Part shown: one piece after another, positions 56,919 to 64,000 of the stretch
How positions within the stretch are numbered: the first letter of the stretch is position 1
Layout: every line of letters begins with the position of its first letter
Assembly (NCBI RefSeq): GCF_000463015.1
Contig: NC_022247.1
Location: 3,782,001 to 3,846,000, forward strand
Source of the DNA: Variovorax paradoxus B4
GTDB taxonomy: Bacteria > Pseudomonadota > Gammaproteobacteria > Burkholderiales > Burkholderiaceae_C
Direction of reading: 5' to 3'
Length of the DNA stretch: 64,000 nucleotides
The notes under the pieces: generated by a model
Databases searched by the model: none
Seen by the model: the letters and a program-made list of their open reading frames with translations, nothing else
What the model was told of the DNA's origin: nothing
Translations under genes and position numbers: made by a program

Positions 56919-58220
56919 TCAGGACATGATGACCTGCAGGCTGTGCTCGTACCAGGCGGTGAGCCGCTCGAAGGTGTCCACGAGCGCCTCGCTCGAACGC
57001 ACCAGCGTCGCGCGGCCTTCGGGGCTGCCCTGCGCCTGCACGCCGCCGACCAGGCGCAGCCATTCCTCGCGCGCGGCCGCCAGCGCGGCGCGGATCTCGG
57101 GTGAGCTGAGGGGCGCGCGCTCCAGCTCCACCAGCGCGGCTTCGAACTCGTTCATGGTCGGCAGCAGGCGGTCGCGCGACGCCTCTGCCGCAATGGTCGA
57201 TGCGAGCAGTGCGTCCTTCGCGAGGCGCTGCGCGCGCATGCGCTGCCGCCCGCAGATGTTGACGATGCGCAGCGCACGTCGCGCGCCCGAGGCTTCCAGC
57301 GCCTCGGTCATGGCCTCGGCGGCCGATAGCAAGGCCTCGCCGCGCGCGTCGATCTCGGCCAGCCCCTGCGTCGCCGGACGCGCGGCCAGCGACGCGGCGA
57401 GCCCGTTCCAGGCGGCCTGCACTTCGCCCAGCGCAAGCACGCCGGCCGCACCCAGCTCGAGGGTGCCCAGATGATCCAGGTTCTGCTGCACCCGCTCGGT
57501 CGACTGCGTGCGCAGGACCCGCGCGCGCTGCACGTCGATGCCCGACAGCAGCTGCGCCGCCACGCGCACCAGCCGCTGCGAGAGCATGCGCAGCTGCCCG
57601 GCGCGGTTGATTGCATCGGCCCACTGCGCGGCTTCGATCACGGAACGCGACACCTCGCCCAGCCGCAGGTTGGCATGCATCGCGGCGCCGCGCAGCAGGC
57701 CGAAGGCTTCGTCTTCGCCGATTCCACGCGCCGACATCAGCAGGCCCTTGGCGCGGTCGACCCACTTGCGCTCGTCCATGCGCGTGCGCAGGGCGTCGAG
57801 CTCGGTGCGCAGCGCGGCCTCGCGCTGCCAACGGGCCTGAGCACGGGCGGTCAGCGCCGCGAGCGACAGGGCGTCCAGGGTGTCGATGGGTGCCCAGGCA
57901 TGCACGCCGAGCGCGACCAGCGCCTCGTGCTGTTCGTCGGCCAGCGGCGCACTGGCCAGGCTCAGCGCGCAAGGCGGCACCCCGCCCCACGCCTGCAATG
58001 CATCGACGAGCGCCTGCAGCTGACCCGCCGGCTCCGGCAGATGGACCAAGGCCTGTTGCGGTGCAAGCGCCCCCACCTGCTGCACCAGCGTGTGGCAGGT
58101 GGCCCGTCCGAGCACAGTGGCATTCGCACCCTCCAACGCCAGCCGCAGCTCCTCCGGCAGGTCCGGCAAGGGCGCGGAGCCGGCGAATTCATTGGGCAGA
58201 ACGGCGAGAAGAGAAATCAT
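56919..58220 (-). CDS. Second ANTAR-domain regulator: pseudo-receiver, ANTAR and two NarX/PilJ-type nitrate-pocket motifs
   Basis: Protein of 433 residues from ATG 58220 (MISLLAVLPNEFAG). Residues 1-130 resemble a NasT-type receiver but lack the phosphorylation Asp (the site reads QQALVHLPEP). The ANTAR domain is at about 145-197 (MDERKWVDRAKGLLMSARGI; RLGEVSRSVIEAAQW). The rest is helical and has two copies of the P-box-like nitrate motif: AINRAGQLRMLSQR (203-216) and IVNICGRQRMRAQR (320-333), as in the type IV pili/NarX sensor domain. It has no membrane helix, so it should sense nitrate in the cytoplasm and bind RNA. Which leader it controls is unknown; no ANTAR-type terminator is clear before narK or nirB. 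Confidence 0.88.
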   Translation of the reverse strand: MISLLAVLPNEFAGSAPLPDLPEELRLALEGANATVLGRATCHTLVQQVGALAPQQALVHLPEPAGQLQALVDALQAWGGVPPCALSLASAPLADEQHEALVALGVHAWAPIDTLDALSLAALTARAQARWQREAALRTELDALRTRMDERKWVDRAKGLLMSARGIGEDEAFGLLRGAAMHANLRLGEVSRSVIEAAQWADAINRAGQLRMLSQRLVRVAAQLLSGIDVQRARVLRTQSTERVQQNLDHLGTLELGAAGVLALGEVQAAWNGLAASLAARPATQGLAEIDARGEALLSAAEAMTEALEASGARRALRIVNICGRQRMRAQRLAKDALLASTIAAEASRDRLLPTMNEFEAALVELERAPLSSPEIRAALAAAREEWLRLVGGVQAQGSPEGRATLVRSSEALVDTFERLTAWYEHSLQVIMS

Positions 58221-58350
58221 GGCGAGGTGATGGAGGGCAGCGGAAGCATAGGCCACGCCCGCGCGTTTTCGCAGGCACGCCTCTTGCATCTATCGGGGTG
58301 CGGTGTAACGAAGCACCGCTTTGGTGAGGCTGCAGGCTCCTGCATCCATC

Positions 58351-58367
58351 CTGGCATTGCCTATGCC
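58351..58367 (+). promoter_or_regulatory. Weak sigma-54-like element before the MFS nitrate transporter
   Basis: CTGGCATTGCCTATGCC keeps the GG-N10-GC spacing but departs from TGGCACG and TTGC at several bases. The same bases can form a CTGGCAT/ATGCCGG hairpin, so the function is uncertain. It is the best promoter-like site in the 257-bp gap 58221-58477. Confidence 0.35.
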
Positions 58368-58477
58368 GGGAAACACCCCCACGCCGACAGCGTCCGCTGC
58401 CGGCATCCCGCCCCAACCCCGTCCGTCGACACGGCTCCCGAAGAGCCGCGCCGCGGCATTTCGCACGATTGAACGCC

Positions 58478-59746
58478 ATGTCCAGCTTCAAGACCTTTCT
58501 GCATTCCGGCCACGGGCCGACGCTGTTTGCGGCCTTTCTGTACTTCTCGTTCTCGTGCTGCATCTGGGTGCTCAACGGCGCCATGGCGCCCTTCATCGGC
58601 GAGACCTTCGACCTCTCGCCCGCGCAGAAGGGCCTGATGCTGTCGGTGCCGATCATCGCGGGCGCGCTGATGCGCTTTCCGCTCGGCATCCTGTCGCAGT
58701 ACATCGGCCGCAAGAACGCCACGTTGGTCGAGATGGGCCTGATTGCGGTCGCCATGCTGTTCGGCTTCTTCTTCGTGAAGAGCTTCAACGACCTGCTCGC
58801 CATGGGCGTGCTGCTGGGCATTGCCGGCGCGAGCTTCGGCGTGGCGCTGTCGCTGGGCTCGGGCTGGTTCCCGCCGCAGCACAAGGGTCTCGCGATGGGC
58901 CTGGTGGGTGCCGGCAACGTGGGCACGGCAGTGTCGGTGCTGGTGGCGCCGCCGCTCGCGCAGTGGCTCGGCTGGCAGGCGGTGTACGGTGTGGCGGCCG
59001 GCGCCATCCTCGTGCCGATGATCGTGATGATCGTGTTCGCCAAGGAACCGCCCGACGTCGACAGCCACGCCAGCTTCCGCGAACACATCGCCTGCCTGTT
59101 CGAGAAAGACGGCTGGGTGTTCAGCCTGATCTACGGCGTGACCTTCGGCGGCTTCATCGGGCTCACCACCTTCCTGCCCTCCTACTACTACGACCAGTTC
59201 GGCGTGAGCAAGGTGCAGGCCGGACAGCTGACGATGCTCGCAGCCTTCATGGGCGCCGCCGTGCGCATCGTGGGCGGCTGGATCTCCGACCGCTGGGGCG
59301 GCGTCAACACGCTGACCGTGGTGCTGCTGGTGGTGGCCGTCGGGCTCGTGCTGGTAGGCATCTCGTCGGGGTCGCTCGCGCTCACCACGCTGCTGCTGAT
59401 CCTGTGCTTTGCCGCCCTGGGCGCGGGCAACGGCGCGCTGTTCCAGCTGGTGCCGCTGCGCTGGCCCACGAGCACCGCGGTGGCCGGCTCGATGATCGGC
59501 GAGATCGGCGCGCTGGGCGGCGGCCTGGTGCCCAACGCCATGGGCCTGTCGAAGCAGTACCTGGGCAGCTATGTCTGGGGCTTCGTGTTCTTCGGTGCGC
59601 TGTCGCTGGTGATGCTCGGCGTCATGCGCGTGATGCAAATCCGCTGGACCCGCACCTGGGCCGAGAAAGGTGGCCGGGCGCGCACCTCGCCCCACGCTGC
59701 CGAAGCCAAGTACGTGCCCCCAGCGAGGAAGACGGCACGGCCATGA
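58478..59746 (+). CDS. MFS nitrate/nitrite transporter, NarK/NasA family
   Basis: Inner-membrane transporter of 422 residues, 12 helices, from ATG 58478 (MSSFKTFLHSGHGPTLF). The nitrate-signature glycine-rich helices are GIAGASFGVALSLGSGWFP and FAALGAGNGALFQLVPLRWP. LMRFPLGILSQYIGRKNATL carries the substrate Arg and the MFS motif A region. It gives a second uptake route beside the ABC importer, probably proton-coupled. It diverges from the second ANTAR gene. Confidence 0.92.
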   Translation: MSSFKTFLHSGHGPTLFAAFLYFSFSCCIWVLNGAMAPFIGETFDLSPAQKGLMLSVPIIAGALMRFPLGILSQYIGRKNATLVEMGLIAVAMLFGFFFVKSFNDLLAMGVLLGIAGASFGVALSLGSGWFPPQHKGLAMGLVGAGNVGTAVSVLVAPPLAQWLGWQAVYGVAAGAILVPMIVMIVFAKEPPDVDSHASFREHIACLFEKDGWVFSLIYGVTFGGFIGLTTFLPSYYYDQFGVSKVQAGQLTMLAAFMGAAVRIVGGWISDRWGGVNTLTVVLLVVAVGLVLVGISSGSLALTTLLLILCFAALGAGNGALFQLVPLRWPTSTAVAGSMIGEIGALGGGLVPNAMGLSKQYLGSYVWGFVFFGALSLVMLGVMRVMQIRWTRTWAEKGGRARTSPHAAEAKYVPPARKTARP

Positions 59747-59763
59747 CTTTCCTCCGCCCGCCT

Positions 59764-61464
59764 TCAACGTGGCAAGAAGAGCAGCCACACCACGAGCAGT
59801 GCGTTGAACAGCAGCGACACGGCCAGCGCGATCTTGTAGAGCGCGGCCGGGTCGCGGCGGATCAGCGGCGTGGCGGCGGGCGCACTCACGGGGCGGGAAG
59901 CGCCGCGCTCCAGGGCAAGCAGCATTTCCTCGGCGGTTTCGAAGCGCTCCCGCGGATCGCGCGCAACGGCCTTGCGCACCAGATGGTCGAGCCACACGGG
60001 CACGTCGGGCCGCAGGCGCGAGAGCGCGGCCGGGTCGCGCCGGTAGCGCGCCACCTGGTAGGGCTCGATCTCGCCGTAGGGCAGATGGCCGCCGAGCCAC
60101 TGGTACAGCGTGACGCCGAGCGCGAACAGGTCGCTCGCTGTGTCGGCCTCGGCGCCCTCCCACTGCTCGGGGTTGATGTAGCTCGGCGTGCCGGCATGCA
60201 GTTCCCGTTGGGCCGGGCCTTCGCGGCCCGACAGTGCCACGCCCAGGTCGAGGATGCGCCAGCGGCCATCGTCGCCCAGGTGCAGGTTGCCGGGCTTGAT
60301 GTCGCGATGCACCACGCCGTGGCGGTGCAGCCGGCCCAGGGCCTTGGTGACCTCGATGGCAGCGGAAACCACCTCGGCCACCGCGCCGCGCGCGCCGGAT
60401 TTGCGCATCTGTTCCAGCGTGCGCCCGCCGTGCCAGTCGAACACGATGTAGAGCGCACTGGCGTTCTCGGCGCGCTCGTGCACGCGCACGAATCCGCCGC
60501 TGCCCACGCGCTGGCCCAGCCAGGCTTCGTGCGCGAGCATGGCTCGCTCCTGCGGATCGCTGGCGCGCGAGGGATGCAGCGTCTTGAGCGCCACGAGTTC
60601 GCGCGTGGCCGCATTGCGCGCCTGGTAGAGCAGGTGCACGCCGGTGTCGGCCACCAGCCCGGTGACGACGTAGCCGTCGAGCGCGTCGCCCACCTTCAGC
60701 AAGGGCGGCGGCGCCAGGCGGCGGCCGTCGCCGAGTTCGTCGTCCAACTGCCGCACGTCGAGGCCGACGACGCGAATGACCAGTGCGGTCGCGTTGTCGC
60801 GCGTGCCGGCGTCGAGGGCCGCGTTCACCAGCGCCTCGCTCGCCTCCTCGGCACCGCCCTGCAAGGCGAGCGCGGCCAGGCGCTGCGGCTTGAGCACGCC
60901 GTGCACGCCATCGGTGGTGAGCACGAAGCAGTCGCCCACGCGGACGTCGCCCTGCGCGTAGTCGACACGCACCTGGTCGTCCAGACCGATGGCGCGCGTC
61001 AAACGGCTGCGCATGTCGGGATGCTCGAAGGCGTGGTCCTGGGTCAGCGGCGCGGCCGGCTCGCCATCGGCGCGCACGCGCCATGCTCGCGTGTCGCCCA
61101 CATGCGCGAGCGTGTAGCTCTGGCCGTGCAGCACCAGCGCCGTCAGGGTGGTGAGCGCGGTGGCGCTGCCCTGCCGCCGCCGGTTGTGGTCGGCGAGCCA
61201 GGCGTTCTGCGCGGCGACCAGGCGGTCGAGCGCGGCGGTCGGCTCCCAGGTGTCGGGCGTCGCGAAGTAGTCGGCCAAGAGGCCCATGACGGTGGTCTGC
61301 GCCGCCTCGAGGCCACGGCCGCCCGTGGATACGCCATCGGCAATGGCCGCGATGAGCCCGCGCGACTCGTCGCCCGGCGGTGCGTTCACCGCGCCGGCAA
61401 AGTCTTCATTCACGTCGCGCGGTCCGCGCTGGCTGCTGTAGCCGATGTCCACTTCAAAGCTCAT
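59764..61464 (-). CDS. Bifunctional PP2C-type protein phosphatase / Ser-Thr protein kinase
   Basis: Protein of 566 residues from ATG 61464 (MSFEVDIGYSSQRGPRDVNE). Residues 1-240 are a PP2C phosphatase with the metal aspartates in RDVNEDF, IADGVSTGG, HVGDTRAWR and TDGVHGVL. Residues about 265-530 are a Hanks-type kinase: invariant Lys in ELVALKTLHP, catalytic loop GVVHRDIKPGNLHL, and a DLG variant of the DFG motif (RILDLGVALSG), then APE-like SYINPEQWEG. One membrane helix ends the protein (IALAVSLLFNALLVVWLLFL), placing both activities in the cytoplasm. The fusion lies between nitrate transporter and nitrite reductase genes, divergent from nirB by 62 bp. Its target is unknown. Confidence 0.93.
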   Translation of the reverse strand: MSFEVDIGYSSQRGPRDVNEDFAGAVNAPPGDESRGLIAAIADGVSTGGRGLEAAQTTVMGLLADYFATPDTWEPTAALDRLVAAQNAWLADHNRRRQGSATALTTLTALVLHGQSYTLAHVGDTRAWRVRADGEPAAPLTQDHAFEHPDMRSRLTRAIGLDDQVRVDYAQGDVRVGDCFVLTTDGVHGVLKPQRLAALALQGGAEEASEALVNAALDAGTRDNATALVIRVVGLDVRQLDDELGDGRRLAPPPLLKVGDALDGYVVTGLVADTGVHLLYQARNAATRELVALKTLHPSRASDPQERAMLAHEAWLGQRVGSGGFVRVHERAENASALYIVFDWHGGRTLEQMRKSGARGAVAEVVSAAIEVTKALGRLHRHGVVHRDIKPGNLHLGDDGRWRILDLGVALSGREGPAQRELHAGTPSYINPEQWEGAEADTASDLFALGVTLYQWLGGHLPYGEIEPYQVARYRRDPAALSRLRPDVPVWLDHLVRKAVARDPRERFETAEEMLLALERGASRPVSAPAATPLIRRDPAALYKIALAVSLLFNALLVVWLLFLPR

Positions 61465-61526
61465 GGCGCGATTCTCCACGCGCGCCGTGCGCTTCCCATC
61501 GCTTGATTCCCCGAAAGGCCCCAACC

Positions 61527-64000
61527 ATGATGAAGAAACTCAACCTCGTGATGGTCGGCAACGGCATGGCCGGCGTGCGCACGCTCGAAGAGCTCCTGAA
61601 GCTCGCGCCGGAGCTGTACGACATCACCGTCTTCGGTGCCGAGCCGCATCCCAACTACAACCGCATCCTCTTGTCGCCCGTGCTCGCGGGCGAGCAGACC
61701 GTGGAGGAGATCGTGCTCAACAGCTGGGAGTGGTACACCGACAACCACATCACCCTGCACGCCGGCAAGAAGGTGGTCGAGGTCGACCGCGTGAAACGCA
61801 TCGTGCGCGCCGTGGATGCGCAAGGTGGCGTCACCGAAGCCCCTTACGACCGCCTGCTCATGTGCACCGGCTCCAACCCCTTCATGCTCCCGGTGCCCGG
61901 CAAGGACCTCAAGGGCGTCATCGCCTACCGCGACATCGCCGACACCGACTACATGATCGAGGCCGCGCGCACCCACAAGAGCGCGGTCGTCATCGGCGGC
62001 GGCCTGCTGGGCCTGGAAGCGGCCAACGGCCTGATGCTGCGCGGCATGGACGTCACCGTGGTGCACGTCATGCCCTGGCTGATGGAGCGCCAGCTCGACG
62101 ACGTCGCGGGCAAGCTGCTGCAGAAGTCGCTGGAAGACCGCGGCCTGAAGTTCCTGATCGGTGCCCAGACCCAGGAGCTCGTCGGTGACAGCAATGAGGG
62201 AAAGGATGGCCGGGTCAAGGCCATCCGCTTCAAGGACGGCACCGAAGTGGCCGCCGACCTGGTCGTCATGGCCGTGGGCATCCGCCCCAATACCGAGCTG
62301 GCCGAGCGGATGCGCCTGCACTGCCAGCGCGGCATCGTCGTCACCGACACCATGCAGACCGTGACCGACGCGCGCATCTACTCGGTCGGCGAATGCGCGG
62401 CCCACCGCGGCATCGCCTACGGCCTGGTCGCCCCCCTCTTCGAGCAGGCCAAGGTCGCGGCCAACCACCTGGCCCAGTTCGGCATCGGGCGCTACCTGGG
62501 CTCGCTGACCTCCACCAAGCTCAAGGTCACCGGCATCGACCTCTTCTCCGCCGGCGAGTTCATGGGCGGCGAGGGCACCGAGGAGATCGTCATGAGCGAC
62601 CCCTTCGGCGGGGTCTACAAGAAGCTGGTGATCAAGGACGACAAGCTGGTGGGCGCCTGCCTGTACGGCGACACGGTGGACGGCAGCTGGTACTTCAAGC
62701 TGCTGCGCGACGGGCGCAGCGTGGGCGACATCCGCGACAAGCTGATGTTCGGCGAATCGAACATCGGCGACACCGGCCACGAGGGCCACAGCAAGGCCGC
62801 CAGCATGCCCGACGAGGCCGAGGTGTGCGGCTGCAACGGCGTGACCAAGGGCACCATCTGCAAGGCCATCAAGGACAAGGGCCTGTTCACCCTGGACGAG
62901 GTCAAGAAGCACACCAAGGCCAGCGCCAGCTGCGGCTCGTGCACCGGGCTGGTCGAGCAGATCCTGATGTTCACCGCCGGCGGCGACTACTCGGCCACGC
63001 CCAAGAAGAAGGCGGTGTGCGGCTGCACCGACGCCAACCACCAGGACGTGCGCGACGCGATCAGGAAGGAACACTACCTCACGCACGACGCGGTCTACCG
63101 CAACCTGGGCTGGCGCACGCCCAACGGCTGCGCCACCTGCCGCCCGGCCATCAACTACTACCTGATCAGCACCTGGCCCAAGGAGGCCAAGGACGATCCG
63201 CAGAGCCGCTTCATCAACGAGCGCAGCCACGCCAACATCCAGAAGGACGGCACCTACTCGGTCATTCCCCGGATGTGGGGCGGCCACACCACGCCCGACG
63301 AGCTGCGGCGCATCGCGGATGCGGCCGACAAGTACAAGATCCCGACGGTGAAGGTCACGGGCGGCCAGCGCATCGACCTGCTGGGGGTGAAGAAGGAGGA
63401 CCTGGAAGGCGTGTGGAAGGACATCGGCATGCCCTCGGGCTTTGCCTATGCCAAGAGCCTGCGCACGGTGAAGACCTGCGTGGGCAGCGAGTGGTGCCGC
63501 TTCGGCACGCAGGACTCCACCCAGATGGGCAAGGACCTGGAGCGCGCGCTGTGGGCGATGTACTCGCCGCACAAGGTCAAGCTGGCGGTCTCGGGCTGCC
63601 CGCGCAACTGCGCCGAGGCGGGGATCAAGGACGTGGGGGTGATCGGGGTGGATTCGGGCTGGGAGCTGTATGTGGGCGGCAACGGCGGCATCAAGACCGA
63701 GGTGGCGCAGTTCCTGGTGAAGGTGAAGACGGCCGCCGAGGTGATGGAGTATTCGGGCGCCTTCCTGCAGCTGTACCGCGAGGAAGGCTGGTACCTGGAG
63801 CGCACGGTGCACTACATCGGGCGGGTGGGGCTGGACTACGTGAAGAAGAAGATCCTCGAAGACGAAGCCGGCCGCAAGGCGCTGTGGGAGCGGCTGCAGT
63901 TCGCGCTCGATGGCGAGCCCGATCCGTGGTTCGAGTCGAGCCAGGCGTCCGTCGATGTGCGGCAGTTCACGCCGGTGGCGGTGGTGGATGACAACGCAAC
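61527..64000 (+). CDS. nirB: Assimilatory nitrite reductase (NAD(P)H) large subunit, 3' partial
   Basis: The first 824 residues are visible; the gene runs off the right edge. Order: FAD/NAD(P)H reductase (LVMVGNGMAGVRTLEELLKL; VVIGGGLLGLEAANGLMLRG), a BFD-like [2Fe-2S] region (EVCGCNGVTKGTICKAI; SCGSC, then CGCTDANHQDV), and the siroheme-[4Fe-4S] part with RMWGGHTTPDELRRIAD and cluster cysteines in TCVGSEWCRFG and SGCPRNCAEAG. It reduces nitrite to ammonia with six electrons in the cytoplasm, with a NirD subunit probably just outside. The start ATG 61527 is 62 bp from the divergent kinase start, so its promoter must overlap that gene's 5' end. Confidence 0.96.
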   Translation, partial: MMKKLNLVMVGNGMAGVRTLEELLKLAPELYDITVFGAEPHPNYNRILLSPVLAGEQTVEEIVLNSWEWYTDNHITLHAGKKVVEVDRVKRIVRAVDAQGGVTEAPYDRLLMCTGSNPFMLPVPGKDLKGVIAYRDIADTDYMIEAARTHKSAVVIGGGLLGLEAANGLMLRGMDVTVVHVMPWLMERQLDDVAGKLLQKSLEDRGLKFLIGAQTQELVGDSNEGKDGRVKAIRFKDGTEVAADLVVMAVGIRPNTELAERMRLHCQRGIVVTDTMQTVTDARIYSVGECAAHRGIAYGLVAPLFEQAKVAANHLAQFGIGRYLGSLTSTKLKVTGIDLFSAGEFMGGEGTEEIVMSDPFGGVYKKLVIKDDKLVGACLYGDTVDGSWYFKLLRDGRSVGDIRDKLMFGESNIGDTGHEGHSKAASMPDEAEVCGCNGVTKGTICKAIKDKGLFTLDEVKKHTKASASCGSCTGLVEQILMFTAGGDYSATPKKKAVCGCTDANHQDVRDAIRKEHYLTHDAVYRNLGWRTPNGCATCRPAINYYLISTWPKEAKDDPQSRFINERSHANIQKDGTYSVIPRMWGGHTTPDELRRIADAADKYKIPTVKVTGGQRIDLLGVKKEDLEGVWKDIGMPSGFAYAKSLRTVKTCVGSEWCRFGTQDSTQMGKDLERALWAMYSPHKVKLAVSGCPRNCAEAGIKDVGVIGVDSGWELYVGGNGGIKTEVAQFLVKVKTAAEVMEYSGAFLQLYREEGWYLERTVHYIGRVGLDYVKKKILEDEAGRKALWERLQFALDGEPDPWFESSQASVDVRQFTPVAVVDDNA

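Noticed and set aside
61465..61526. ANTAR leader before nirB
   Set aside because: The 62-bp space is too short for two hairpins plus a terminator, and none can be drawn.

Overview
The window is a GC-rich chromosomal segment from a betaproteobacterium of the Comamonadaceae, most likely Variovorax or a close relative. The reasons are the gene order rpsO-pnp-qor-tpiA-secG-tRNA-Leu-nuoABCDEFGHIJKLMN-DUF2818-NUDIX-DUF1178, the base composition, and a dispersed intergenic repeat that I associate with this family from memory. No phage, insertion sequence, CRISPR array or rRNA is visible.

Layout. Positions 1-12600 hold mixed accessory metabolism: an ECF sigma factor cut by the left edge, a serine beta-lactamase-like hydrolase, a large FtsX-type permease without its ATPase, a penicillin acylase lipoprotein, a cysteine-synthase-fold enzyme coupled to an AttH/CrtC-like protein, a small exported protein and a lipoprotein 5'-nucleotidase. 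Positions 12600-17350 are a complete branched-chain amino acid (Liv-type) ABC importer. An AGE-family sugar isomerase follows. Positions 18775-23772 are a MarR-controlled EmrAB/OMF tripartite drug efflux operon, divergent from an MsbA-like ABC exporter. Positions 25649-41580 are the 14-gene complex I operon with its DUF2818, NUDIX and DUF1178 tail. Positions 41649-46973 hold tRNA-Leu and core genes (secG, tpiA, qor, pnp, rpsO). Positions 47200-52093 hold an aminotransferase, a Liv-type binding protein, a small Hsp20, an alpha/beta hydrolase and tsaD.

The most interesting part is 52100-64000, a nitrate-assimilation island: a NIT-ANTAR antiterminator (NasR-like), the NrtA-NrtB-NrtD nitrate ABC importer, a second ANTAR protein with two NarX/PilJ-type nitrate-pocket motifs, an MFS nitrate transporter, a PP2C phosphatase-Ser/Thr kinase fusion, and nirB, which runs off the right edge. 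Before nrtA I can read an NtrC-like dyad, an IHF-like site, a near-perfect sigma-54 promoter, a hairpin with an A..G hexaloop, a second hairpin overlapping the terminator base, and an intrinsic terminator. This suggests that nitrogen starvation starts the transcript and nitrate, through NasR, lets it pass the terminator. The nasR gene has its own strong sigma-54 site.

Two genes (serine hydrolase, penicillin acylase) appear shifted by one base at C homopolymers near their 3' ends. These are either sequencing errors or real frameshifts.
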